Both the position numbers and the translations under genes were made by a program. This document shows positions 10,771-21,525 of a stretch of 64,000 nt of DNA, in pieces. The stretch covers positions 1,116,001-1,180,000 of the forward strand of contig JARHVA010001924.1 of the NCBI GenBank assembly GCA_037957365.1, given 5' to 3'. The notes beneath the pieces are model-generated. The model did no database searches and was not told where the DNA came from. It saw only the letters and a program-made list of their open reading frames with translations. The first letter of the stretch is position 1. The number at the start of each line of letters is the position of its first letter. The DNA is from Torreya grandis. Taxonomy: Eukaryota; Streptophyta; Pinopsida; Cupressales; Taxaceae.

Positions 10771-12180
10771 GTATGCATGTACTAGTATTAACCTAAAACT
10801 ATCCTATCTCAATAGACTTGGACTTAGAGAAGGATGATCAAATAGATCATGTGATACTTATTCAATTTTGGTAATGACCAATGAAATCCACATAATAATA
10901 TAAGGTTGCCTACATCAGAATACCAAGAGGAAAGGGTCCAAATCCTAAGCCTATGACATGATGAAATATCTCTCAGTACACCTCTATGAAATTAAATGTG
11001 TAAGTAATGAAATTAAACTAAACTAAACTAAGGGGGAAAGGAGGTTAGAATTATCATAATTGGTAAGGTGTCAGCATCAAAATATGGGGATCTAAGTAAT
11101 ATAAAATGGAATATGTCAAGTGTAAGCAATGTTATAGCCTTATTAGGTGTAGTGAGAACTTATACAAGGATACACACACATTCATTCACTAAGTAACAAA
11201 CACCATCTATCTACTAAGTAAATAAGGGAAAAAACATAGGTTTAGAAATACTTACCTTGAAGTGGACCTGTCAAGCATGTCTCCCCTTGGCTCAAGTGGA
11301 GATTTTAAAGATATGTTTTTGATTGAATACTTTAAATGGTTGGAAAAAACTTATTAAACTCGCAATGACTCATTTTTAATCTCCAAAGACTACCACAAGA
11401 CGAGCTTTCTTCAAGATAAGGTTTTAGACCACTAACTCCTCCAAATGTGACTTAGAACAAAAGTGAAAATCAAATCAAAGTGAATAGAGTGTATATGGTT
11501 TAATTATAATGAAATACGACCCTTATATATACTAATACAATAACCAAAACCAATCCTAAACACTAAGCCAATGATATCAATTAGGTTAATACAATCAAAA
11601 GATGTTAGCTAACATAGAATGGTATCGATCAAGACACTATAATACAAATGTCAAAAAACAAAATAGAACTACATCAATTTGATCGATACAATACATGAAG
11701 TTAGAAGGCACTAAATAAATAGTATCAACCTATATTATGTAATAGGATATAGGAAAACTAATAAAACTTCATGAGGATAGGATGGAAGGAGGTAAATGGT
11801 AAGACAATATGAAGAAGTTGGATTGGTGACAAGACTAATATGATCTTGACATAGATAAAAACATCTCTCAAAAATCACCACAAGCCTACCCACCCCTTTA
11901 TTGATATACCCTTTAAGTTTTACATTCAGTAAAATTGATGCTCGATAAGTCATTACAAGAGAAAGCATCAGTAAATGTTAAAGTGAAAACTATAATGTGT
12001 ATACAATATGTATCATGCACCCAAAATTATATAGATTTTTATTTTGATCCTAAAATGTGAGTGCATATTCATGGGATATTCCCCAATAATATATGTCAAT
12101 GATTTAATTTTGAACCATTTTAAAACTTTTGCAACTATATTATATACTCAAAACTGATTTTTCTCTTGAAAAAGCTAATC
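10771..12180. other. AT-rich spacer, possible Gypsy LTR/flank
   Basis: No gene seen. If the junction at 10748-10770 is real, the left part would be the 5' LTR of the minus-strand Gypsy remnant. Words related to the 8290-8665 minisatellite occur near 11580-11700. A frame at 11735-11968 has no motif support. Confidence 0.35.
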
Positions 12181-12189
12181 TCACGTATA

Positions 12190-13020
12190 AAAAACTGACT
12201 AAAATGCCCCCATTTTGAGGTGAAGATACTAATATTAAAATTTACTCATCTAAAAAAATTAAGTGTATCATGTATAGTAAGATGTCATTAAATAATGTAT
12301 CATATGTGAGAAGTATGTCAATATAATAATATATGTACCATTTGAAACATGTATGTAACATATGAGGTAAATCCTATAGAAATGTATCAATGTTGCTCAT
12401 AGTAATAGAATGTAGAATTAGAATGTTATGGATAGTTAGTGCATGATGTGGATCATGAAACTAATCAAACTTAAAAATTTCAACAAGCACATAAAAAAAA
12501 TGATCTCAATTTCATACACTAAGATAAAAGGCCACTTACAATGGACATGTTTGTATGCCACACAAAATAAAGGGCTAAGGGTTGTAAATAATGGACATGT
12601 TAAAATGTTGCACAAACCAAAAAATATTTCACGTAGATGTTCTATAAAATTGCACACAAGGGCCAAGGGACATACATAATAGATAATTAAAGTCTAATAA
12701 ATTATGTACAAGTAACATCACCGAAACATAAAACTATAAATGTAGCCTACACCATGTATATGTAATGTCATCATATCCTAATAAATAACATATCCATGTA
12801 CACAATTGTAAGATAGAGATATTAACAAGACATTTGTAATAAGTATATAACTCATCAATATAGGAGTCATAGAATGGTAACACCTATAAATATTATAACC
12901 TATGGATAAGATGCCCCTAGTTTAGAAAGGTTATCAGGTATAGACAAGTCCAACATTTTAGTCCATGTGAGATTTCTATGTCCTACATAATGCTCAAAAA
13001 TACCAGTGAAATGCATGTGT
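12190..13020. repeat. Dispersed AT-rich repeat, copy 1
   Basis: Aligns by eye in the same orientation with 47950-48830. Shared blocks include ACTCATCT..AAAAAA, GTATCATGT, AAGTATGTCA and the unit around AATGGACATGTT (12540-12610 here, several times at 48250-48380). Both copies are diverged. It could be an LTR or UTR of an older Gypsy family, but no ends were found. Confidence 0.5.
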
Positions 13021-14600
13021 CATAGAAAAAGAGTATGTTAACAACTAATCATGAGATAAATAACATATGACCATAATGTAAACAAGAAGTATAATGATAT
13101 TCAAGTCCCAATTTTGGATTTTTAGAATATTTTGAATATTTTAGTACTTTTTGAATTTTGAAAACAATAATAGTAGAAACTAGTGATAATCAAAGTTTAA
13201 AAAATTGAAGAAAGGAGAAAGATATGAAGAATCTACAACATGTGTTAAAGTGAAATATGTACTAGAAAATATGGCATGGCCATGTATAATAAATATGTTG
13301 CCACTATATATGTGAATGTGGTTGTAAGGCATGCAAGGAATAAAATAAAAATACAAAGGAATGATTGTTAATCCTCATTTCATCAAATGTACACTTGTCA
13401 ATGTATATAATATGAGCAATATAGCCCATAAAATGAAAGATTTTGCATGAGTAAGTACTATTTTACATACTAAAATTGAGTAAAATATCAAGAAATAGGT
13501 AGAATTAAGGTTCTACATGCTTAGAATTTGATTTTTATGTGAGAATTTGCATACAACATAATTGACCAACTGAGGACAGTAATAATATTTGATGTTATCC
13601 CTTACTGGTAGATATTGTCTTTCTGAGAAAATACAATTTTATCATTACAGACTATGAAAATAGCAAGATAAATGTCAGAATATGGTAGAATAGGTTACTA
13701 TTTTAGATTATTCATATTTGGAAAGGTAAAAATAAGAACTATTAGGCTCAAAATCAGTAAGAGTCAAGGGGTTAGAAGAACTGATCAAATCAATCACATG
13801 TGTAAACAATAAAAGAACATGATATGAAAGTCAAAAAGCTATGTACAATCAATTTTTTATTTTTTTAATTATTTGAATGTTTTTTAATTTTTATAATATT
13901 TTAAAATTCAATATGATAACTAATGATCCCATCGATATGAAAGTCATAAAAATCATTAATAAGAGGTATAAATATTGCATTTCATGATCAAATTGTGCTA
14001 GATGTGAATGAATCAAAATAAAAAAATGCATCATGTGCTATAATGACACTATCTATATCACTACTTGTGTAATCTTATGTGGGATGAGTAGCTATATGAG
14101 ATGTAGGATGACTTCAAATCTAATGACAACTAGTAGAACATTGTGTCAAATGTTACACTCTTTGAGGAACATGTTGGTTTGTATGTGTCACCAATTTTGG
14201 AGGTGTTGCATGTGATAGTGCTTATTGAGAATTAGACATATTTTTATGATATACTTCCTTTTGAATTGGTTATTTTTTAGATTTTTTCAATTTTTTTCTA
14301 AATTTATTGTATAGAAATATTTTAATGGACTGTGACGACTGTAAATGTGTTTTATCCTTGCATAGATGCATCAATGAACTATGGTGGTGGATGTAGAGGA
14401 GGAGGTACCATAGATTGTAAAAGTTACTCATATTTGATTCCTAAAATTGTAGCAACTTGATTGCAATGAATGTACTTTGGGAATCTATGCATTGTGGAAG
14501 GCACAACATGAAGATTTTGTAACCAAGGGTGTCATAATATCATGTCAAAGACCCCATTTGTGTTATAAATAGAAAAGGAGTAGATAATATGGAAAGACCC
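13021..14600. other. AT-rich spacer
   Basis: No supported gene. Short frames such as 14033-14215 show no recognisable protein motif and the composition is uniformly AT-rich. Confidence 0.4.
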
Positions 14601-14602
14601 AC

Positions 14603-15960
14603 CTAGATAGGATTCACAATATGTCCCAAAAAAGTTTGTTGTTTTTCATTAAATGTCTTAGCACTTTTGGAAGTTGATTGTATAGTATGTTGTGTGTTAC
14701 CTAATGAATGAACTAATGCCAATATGAATACATGATCACTCAATTCATTATCAACTAACATATTATGAATGAGTTGTTGATCAATGCAAGTTAATATACA
14801 TAAATCATAAAAATCATAATCATCATCTATAATTTCACTATCATTAAAATTAATTAGAGGACATGATTGAGTATTTTGAACAATTATACAAATAATTCCA
14901 TCTAATGGATGATCATATGACTCAAGAGGTAGATAATAATTGTCAATATGATGCACTACCAAATTATCCTTATTTGGCTCATGATTTGAAAGTGGCTCAT
15001 TTAAAATATTTAACTTAGCATTTGGATTTTGTCAATCTTACTTAAGGAATGTCTAGGTCAATGATAATGTTGTCGGTAAGATCTTGAATAATGTGATCCA
15101 AATTGAAACTTGTATTAGCATAAGGATCATTGTACCTATGTTAATCACAATATGAATTTTTATCAAAATGGTGGAGGTAGAGTAATAATATTGCACTCAG
15201 TTAACTTTTGTAATAATTTATGAGGTGGTTGTGGTAATTTAGAGAATTGTCTCCTTAGTTGATCTGATAAAATAATCTTGTTAACAGGTTGAGAAATAAC
15301 ATTAATTGAAATCTTTGCATCTATTTTAGTATCTATTAGCTTAGCTTTGTAATATGATTTTCTTTGAAATTTCTTTGTATAAATTGAAGTAGGTGTGGGT
15401 GCATACTTGAGCTTGTTCAAAGTAAGAAGTTTGACTTATCCTTCTCTTATTGTATGATAAATTTCCCCAAATGATCTAATTTTTTTAAAAATAATTGACT
15501 CATGCAAATATTCAAGAAAATTTTGTTTTGAATGTAATACATTACATGCCAAGATGTTAGTCATTTTAGTAAGCATGGTCTTATAATGAAGTAAATAATC
15601 ATGGATAGGCTCATTAGTTATTTACTAAAATTTATCAATTTATGCAAAAGAAATATTTTCATCAATGTTGATATTAAAATGCTTAAGACATTGGTCTACT
15701 AGTGGATTGAAAGCTTTGACTCATTGAGTAGGTAAATCATAAAACCAACATAAGGCATAATCTTTTAAGCTTCTTGGAAACAAATTAGTTGGAAACTTGT
15801 CATTGAAATCATAATCCAAATGTATTGCATGAAAATATCTAAGGTGTTGTTTTGTATCTCCTTTAACCTCATATAATGGAATTTTAGGAGCTAAAAATCT
15901 TTCAAGTAAAGATATGATATAGCCTCAAGTGTTAACAAATTATGAATCAAGGCTTGGGAA
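14603..15960 (-). pseudogene. Decayed Gypsy gag region
   Basis: The minus strand from about 15960 downward translates, with stops, to a plant Gypsy capsid-like block: YFHAIHLDYDFNDKFPTNLF, then PRSLKDYALCWFYDLPTQ, then LVDQCLKHFNINID. Open pieces follow at 15163-15420 (ending LLQKLTECNIITLPPP, like the linker after capsid) and 14603-14962, which is acidic and unrecognised. No protease, RT or integrase follows on the left. The N-terminal part is duplicated in tandem (15801-16280). Confidence 0.65.
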
Positions 15961-16280
15961 TCTAATGATTAAATAAATTTTAGTATACCTTGCCCTAATT
16001 GTAACATCTCATCATGAAAAAGTGAAATATTTTACAAATTATCATTTAAATCATAATCCAAACATATTGATGAAAAGATCTAAGGTGTTGTTTTAGATCT
16101 CCTTTACCCTCATATAATGGAAGTTTAGGAGCTACAAATCTTGTAAGTAAAAATAAGATGCAATATCAAGTGCTAACAGATTATGAATCAAGTATTATGA
16201 ATCTAATTATTAAATAAATTTTAGTATACCTTGCCCTAATTGTAACATCTCATTATGAAAAATTGAAATAATTTACACAA
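15801..16280. repeat. Tandem duplication, two 242-bp units
   Basis: The block beginning CATTGAAATCATAATCC at 15801 recurs as CATTTAAATCATAATCC at 16043, an offset of 242 bp. Similarity continues through TTTAGTATACCTTGCCCTAA to near 16280. It duplicates the N-terminal part of the gag remnant. The copies have since diverged. Confidence 0.85.
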
Positions 16281-17775
16281 AGTATTGTGTAGTATGCAGG
16301 GTATGTGATGTATTATGCATAGTAATCAAAGGTATTATTATTGAGTATGATACCAATATGGTAACTTTAGTATTCATGTTAGATTTATTTTATTTGATGT
16401 TTTATTAGATTATGAGGTTTATTTTATTCATTTATATCCTAGATTTGTTGTTTGATGTCCAATTTTAGATACTTTATGGGAACTTCTTAAAAAATAGATA
16501 GAAGTGTCAGTTAAAGTGCAATTCATTAAATGTGTATTTAACTAAGCTTAAATTGTTATCTATTCATATCTAATAGGTGGGGTGTAGTTTTTAGTGTTAT
16601 TTATTTTAAATTTATTTTATTTTAATTCAATTCCTATTTTATAGGGATTTGGGGTGCCTAGATTGACTAGGTTGCATGAGTTTCTTACTTGTTGAGCAAG
16701 GATTCTTGCATCTTGACCTTGTCTTGTCAATAAGTCAACCTTGGTTTTTATTCTATTTTCAGTTTTATTTGAGTCTATGTTTATATTACTTAATTTTTAA
16801 GTAAATTTTTTAATTTAATTATTAATTTATGATTAATTAATACATAACTTGTCATGCATTTATCTTTATATAGGCTTGTTTTAGCCTTATCTATTGATAA
16901 CGAGTGATCCACAAGGGAGTGGGGCACATTATTCCAATTTGAAATACTTTTTACATGTTTAATATTTTATTTTATTTTAGGTATTTATTAATTAATACTA
17001 GAAAACATGGGTTTCATCTTTGAAGTTGTTCTATATAGGTTTTGATCAACAATCTCACTTACAACATAATTAGATTAACAACTAGTAATTCTAGGAAAGA
17101 TTGGTCGATACAGAACATAAATTTAAAATTAAATAAAACATAATTTTTACTCCCTCCATTAATTCATAACATTCATGTGTATGAGTTATTTGATTAGGCA
17201 TAGGCATATAGATATGTTAGAAACCTTGTGTTGTCCTAAATCCAAAGGTGTGGATGTAATAACAATGTCAAAAATATAAGTAACAACAATGGTGGTATGG
17301 TTAACAAGAGCTTTCTCAACATAATCATTTTCTTCATTATATGTGTTAACATGATCATGTTTATTTTGTTCTTAGTGAGCTAAGAATTGCAAAGAGTTAA
17401 TTTTTTATAGGTGGGAATCAAGATATTCACCAAATTATTTTACATCAATGAGATCAAATTAGTTTTGTTTATCATATTCAAATCATAAGCCTTATTAGTT
17501 TATATGGTCATAATAAATTCATCAAATAGGTGTATAGTAAGCCTTATAGAATTTTGAAAATATGGCCTCTCTTGTTCATATGTTATTCTCGACTATAAAA
17601 ATTTTTGCCTTAATGATGTTAGTGTGGTAACATGTGATTTGATTAGTTTGATTACATGACTATTACTAATGTTCCTTATTAAGGGAAGACAACATGTAAT
17701 AGAAACTAGAAAATCTTTAAACAAAAAAAAAATCATCAATATAACCATAGATTGTTGTAAATTCAAAAAATTGGA
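16281..17775. other. AT-rich spacer
   Basis: No supported gene, RNA or complete repeat was recognised. It ends at the GAAAT target site of Copia element B. Confidence 0.4.
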
Positions 17776-17780
17776 GAAAT

Positions 17781-17860
17781 TGTTAGGAATCTAGAACAAC
17801 AAACATGCTCTGATACCACTTGTCAGGAATCTAGAACAACAAACATGCTCTGACACCACT
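17781..17860 (-). repeat. Two 40-bp units with primer-site copies in U5
   Basis: Each 40-bp unit contains, on the minus strand, AGTGGTATCAGAGC or AGTGGTGTCAGAGC followed by a leader-like stretch and a new LTR-end-like CCTAACA or CCTGACA. The right LTR repeats this at 21526-21605. The element's real primer site sits immediately beyond, at 21511-21523. The LTR therefore seems to have grown by absorbing earlier primer-site/leader units. Confidence 0.85.
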
Positions 17861-18522
17861 CATTAGGATCTTGCTCCTCAGAAAGAGCACAGTATGATTA
17901 CCAAATATAAGCAATTGAATATGCGGAAATAACCAGAAACACAAGTAACTAGAATTCACCAATAGCACAGAATATGAGAGACAATACACTATCTTGTATT
18001 AACACTATACAGAAAAGAATAAATCAAAGAGCCGCCACACTCTTTCACCTTACAGAGATTCGCCACACCTCAAGTGTACAGTAATTCTTCTCACACACAC
18101 TCTCCTACACAAAAATGGTCCCAACAACCAACTCACACACAGAATTGGTGTTCACCTCACCAACCAGTCAGTAATAACCCTGCCGGTACACCAAGCACTC
18201 TATAGCACTTCAAGCTGATCTCTCATGAACCTGCAACCTGCAATTCAAAGACCAAACTTACATGTAGATCCCTAATGAGCTTGCAACAACCTGCAACTCA
18301 TAGATCTTACAACTAGAAGGAACTCTTCCTTTCTATCTCATGCCTTAAACAATACATGCCAATGGGTCTATAAATAGATCCCTAACTCAAACACTAACTT
18401 AGACTCTTAATTTAGACAATTATCCTCGCAACCCAAGACTCTGGCTGGTCTTAACATGCAAACTCATCGTTCACTTAACTAACTATCCGTGAAATGAACA
18501 CTTCGGGAACACACAGGCGATC

Positions 18523-18629
18523 GACGCCGGTCCCTGCTGGTCTGGTTCTGCCGACGTCGGCCGACTTCCTGCCGTCGCCGGTGGCCTTCTGCACTGGATT
18601 CTGCCGACATCGGTCATGCTGCCGACGCC
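18523..18629 (-). promoter_or_regulatory. GACGTC palindrome cluster in U3 of element B 3' LTR
   Basis: Cores at 18523 (GACGCC), 18553 (GACGTC), 18574 (GTCGCC), 18606 (GACATC) and 18624 (GACGCC), spaced 30, 21, 32 and 18 bp. The right LTR has the same layout at 22268, 22298, 22319, 22351 and 22369. Each core sits in a CpG-rich CCGACGTCGG-like palindrome. A regulatory role is inferred from location and the bZIP-type core. Confidence 0.55.
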
Positions 18630-18702
18630 GGTTCCTGTAGAACTCAGCAACCATCTGTTCCTAGTTTGCAAAGGTTGAAGCTTTTAGCTCCACAACCTAA
18701 CA

Positions 18703-18717
18703 ATCTCCCACTTGGAG
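18703..18717 (-). other. Polypurine tract, element B
   Basis: The minus strand reads CTCCAAGTGGGAGAT directly before the 3' LTR, nearly identical to the tracts of elements A and C. Confidence 0.9.
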
Positions 18718-19660
18718 ATAAACAGCTGCAACCTGTACCTGTACCTGTACACCATCTAGTTTGTTTCCTTGGCTTTGTATCCCTCCTCAAGATCACTCTT
18801 GAAGACCAACCACCACAAAATCCATGGTGCAAAATCTGTCATCCAAATTACCTGCCACATCCGCATCTACAACCATGTAGAAAAAGAACTTGACCCTGCA
18901 TAGCATGTGCACCTGCTGCTGGTCCCACTGAACTACCCTTCAGTATTACTCTCCCGGATTGACTTCAAACTTGTGACAACTCCCACTGCTTGGGAAAACT
19001 CAGGTTTAGTACATACCATGCACTCAACCTCATTATGTGAATCAAGACACCTGTTCTATGAACTGTCTAACCATTGGCATGCTAACCAGTTTCACACAAT
19101 CATCCTGAAACAAAGTCAACAAGACCTCCATGTCTCTAGAACACACTCATGCCAAAGAATCTTGCTGCTCTCAGATTCTCCATGACAAACCCCTGAACTA
19201 GCTTTACCTTTAGTTCAGCAATACCTGTATATGTAACCCTGCAACAAGCACATCATACAGAAAATAGGATAATGTAGCTAATATTATCCAACCTGGTAAA
19301 GAGAAACACAATGATCAAACCTCCATTGCCCTGCAGCTAATACAAGATCATATACCCTGATCTTCCATCTCACGTATCCATTTCCGCTCTTCTTCATCCT
19401 CAACATCCATTCGTCTCTCAGTGCTTACTTCCAGCTGGCAACACTACCCAAAACACCTGTTTGGTTCTCCTCCAAGGAATCACATCCTCATCCATGCCAA
19501 GCTCCCACTGTTTCCTGGATCTACCTGTTCTGCTTCTTCAATAACTTCTTGGTCCTATGCCATAAGTGAGCAACAAGTAGTGTAAAGAAGGGAAATGACG
19601 AATTTAAGAACTTACTTACACCTTCAGTCCTCCATATGGGCGCTTGAGACTCCATGACAA
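18718..19660 (-). pseudogene. Reverse transcriptase/RNase H scraps, element B
   Basis: No open frame, but islands match element C on the minus strand. Near 18720-18835 there is sequence like that around C's RNase H end. Near 18960-19030 lies the C segment MVCTRLDIAQAVGVV in altered form. Near 19370-19440 a block matches the start of C's RT (LPAGKRTLKNRW). Near 19620-19655 the ESQAPIW block corresponds to ESQTPIR of C. Pol has collapsed to under 1 kb with no YVDD motif. Confidence 0.65.
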
Positions 19661-19693
19661 CTAGCTGTCCACCCAAAATTCGTCTCAGTAACC

Positions 19694-19876
19694 GATGCCG
19701 GTCACATCTCAGTCTACAGCCGACCGATGTCGGTTCCCTGCGATTGCCTCCTTGCCGACGTCAGTTTCCCCTGGCCGACGCTGATCTCTTTTCTGCCCCG
19801 AGTCACCGACGTCGGGCTGCACATAGCCGACGTCGGTCCCTGTCTGGACGCCGACGCCGGTTTTCCTGCCGACGTC
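19694..19876 (-). repeat. Internal GACGTC-type palindrome cluster, element B
   Basis: Eight cores at 19694, 19726, 19757, 19777, 19808, 19829, 19853 and 19871, spaced 32, 31, 20, 31, 21, 24 and 18 bp. The sequence is very CpG-rich against an AT-rich background. It lies just downstream of the gag ORF and corresponds to the cluster inside C's pol at 28056-28197. Confidence 0.8.
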
Positions 19877-19985
19877 GGTCTCTGTGTTTTTCTTGTGAGA
19901 CCTGACTTTTTCCCGTGAGCTCTTTTTGGATCAAACCCTTGTCCAAATCACCCTTGCTCTGCTCAGAATTCCTCTGCACCTTGTG

Positions 19986-21416
19986 CTAAACTCTGTCCGT
20001 CACTTTCTCCTTGAAAACCAAGGCTTTCCCGTTCTTGTCACTAACATCGGATTCCTCAAGAAACCTTACCTTCTTCTTCTGCATACAGAAACCACGATCC
20101 ATGCCTTCCAAATCTGAAAGCATATTCTTTGACTCAAGAACCAGCATCTCCTTCTTATCTATGTGACCAAGCCTATTAAGCCACATCTCTGAATCTCCAG
20201 CTGAAGTAGATAACCCAGAAAGAGAATCAGTAAAACAAGTAGATAGATAAAGCGTACCTACTTTCTTACCTCTAGCTATAACAAGTGTACCCTTGGTAAC
20301 CTTCCAAGAGTCCGTTGTGAGAGTTACTGTGCAACCCTCTTCACCCAAACTTCTAACAGAAATCAGATTCCTCTTCAGAACTGGGACATGCATGACCTCT
20401 TTTAACACCCATGTGTCACCTGTCTGCAATTTCAGCTTCACTTTGCCTTTGCCAACAATCTGACAAGGCTTACCATCCCCTACACAAATTTCTCCAAAGT
20501 CTCCCTGGACATACTCATGAAAAAATTCTCTATGTGGAGATGCATGAAAAGAGGCACCAGAATCTAATACCCTAGATTCTACTTTATCCAAAGAACATAC
20601 CAGAGCATCCTGTGCAACGTAGCCTGCAACATCTGCTTCTTCTCCATGTTCTTCATGATGATCTTCACCCGATCTGTAATCTCTCTTTAAGTGCCCTTGC
20701 TTTCCACATTTCCAGTAGGTTATTCTGCCATACCTGGACTTGGATCTTTTGCCTGTCTTCGACCTTGATCTCCCACGCTCTGTCTTCTCTCTTGGCCTTC
20801 CTCTTCCTTCAACACTCAAAGCATTTCCAGATAATTCACCTGTGCTTTTCCTGCGTATCTCTTCATTCAAGATTACACTCACAACATCATCCACTTTTAA
20901 GACTTTTGAAGGAGACACAGTATTAGAAACTGCCATTACCAAACCTTCCCAACTTTCAGGTAATGAACACAAGATTAAGAGAGCTCTAAGTTCATCATCA
21001 AATACAATATTCACTGAACTTAACTGGTTTACCAAACCATGGAAATCACTAAGATGGCTATGAATAGATCCACCTTCCAACATTTGCAAATTAAATAAAC
21101 ACTTCATAAGAAATACCTTGTTTGAAGCCGAGGGTTTTTCATACAAATTTGCCAAAGATTTCATCAACTCCACCGTTGTCTTACACTGTGATAAGCTGGA
21201 AATCACAGATGAATCAAGACTCAATCTAACAGATCCCAGAGCCTTCCGATCAAGAACCTCCCATTCTTCATCTTTCATATCCAAGGGTTTGCTAGCAACC
21301 CCACCCAATGGTAAGTACAAATCTTTCTGATACAGATAGTCCTCAATCTGCATCCTCCATAATTGGTAGTTCTTGCCATTAAACTTTTCCATTCGTAGTT
21401 GACTGTTTTCTGCCAT
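19986..21416 (-). CDS. Copia gag-protease-pre-integrase protein, open frame
   Basis: A 476-codon frame starting at the ATG with MAENSQLRMEKFNG, the conserved gag N-terminus also found in C. Residues 1-200 form the plant Copia capsid region. Residues 205-230 are Arg/Ser/Lys-rich. A zinc-knuckle position spans 234-247 (YWKCGKQGHLKRDY), where the first and last Cys of CX2CX4HX4C are Tyr. Protease D285-S-G-A follows in VLDSGASFHASP, then the GKGKVKLKLQ block and the gag-pre-integrase motif (WLNRLGHIDKKEM). The frame ends 40-odd residues later where integrase should begin. Gag packages element RNA and protease processes it (established). Expression is inferred only from the open frame. Confidence 0.88.
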   Translation of the reverse strand: MAENSQLRMEKFNGKNYQLWRMQIEDYLYQKDLYLPLGGVASKPLDMKDEEWEVLDRKALGSVRLSLDSSVISSLSQCKTTVELMKSLANLYEKPSASNKVFLMKCLFNLQMLEGGSIHSHLSDFHGLVNQLSSVNIVFDDELRALLILCSLPESWEGLVMAVSNTVSPSKVLKVDDVVSVILNEEIRRKSTGELSGNALSVEGRGRPREKTERGRSRSKTGKRSKSRYGRITYWKCGKQGHLKRDYRSGEDHHEEHGEEADVAGYVAQDALVCSLDKVESRVLDSGASFHASPHREFFHEYVQGDFGEICVGDGKPCQIVGKGKVKLKLQTGDTWVLKEVMHVPVLKRNLISVRSLGEEGCTVTLTTDSWKVTKGTLVIARGKKVGTLYLSTCFTDSLSGLSTSAGDSEMWLNRLGHIDKKEMLVLESKNMLSDLEGMDRGFCMQKKKVRFLEESDVSDKNGKALVFKEKVTDRV

Positions 21417-21510
21417 TGCTCAACTCCCACTCAAACAGAAACCCTGTGAGTAACCTGTAATCAAAACACACTACCCAGATCTACACCAATCTGTTAGTAT
21501 CCCAACCAAA

Positions 21511-21523
21511 AGCTCTAATACCA
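21511..21523 (-). other. Primer binding site, element B
   Basis: The minus strand reads TGGTATTAGAGCT, one base different from the initiator-Met tRNA site TGGTATCAGAGCT, two bases inside the 5' LTR. Confidence 0.88.
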
Positions 21524-21525
21524 CT

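Larger units (their letters stand above)
17781..18702 (-). repeat. Element B, 3' LTR (left copy)
   Basis: Plus-strand ends TGTTAGG and CCTAACA. The outer 80 bp are two 40-bp tandem units (17781-17820, 17821-17860), each holding a primer-site-like GCTCTGATACCA or GCTCTGACACCA. Five GACGTC-type cores start at 18523, 18553, 18574, 18606 and 18624. Confidence 0.95.

Noticed and set aside
12436..12679. Two fully overlapping opposite-strand frames of about 77 codons
   Set aside because: Both fall in the dispersed AT-rich repeat, and the second copy of that repeat near 48.2 kb does not preserve either frame.
18500..18630. Regularly spaced short palindromes suggesting a CRISPR-like array
   Set aside because: Repeats are only about 10-12 bp, spacers are not unique cargo, and the array lies in LTRs of plant retrotransposons.
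19654..19918. Overlapping plus-strand frames rich in Arg/Ser and Asp-Val-Gly repeats over the palindrome cluster
   Set aside because: They are by-products of the CpG palindromes, lie antisense to the element, and shift between frames. The same happens at 3124-3441 and 18483-18671.
20612..21330. Plus-strand frames of 70-107 codons opposite the gag ORF of element B
   Set aside because: They mirror the conserved gag on the other strand and encode nothing recognisable; similar shadows occur opposite C (for example 26213-26596).
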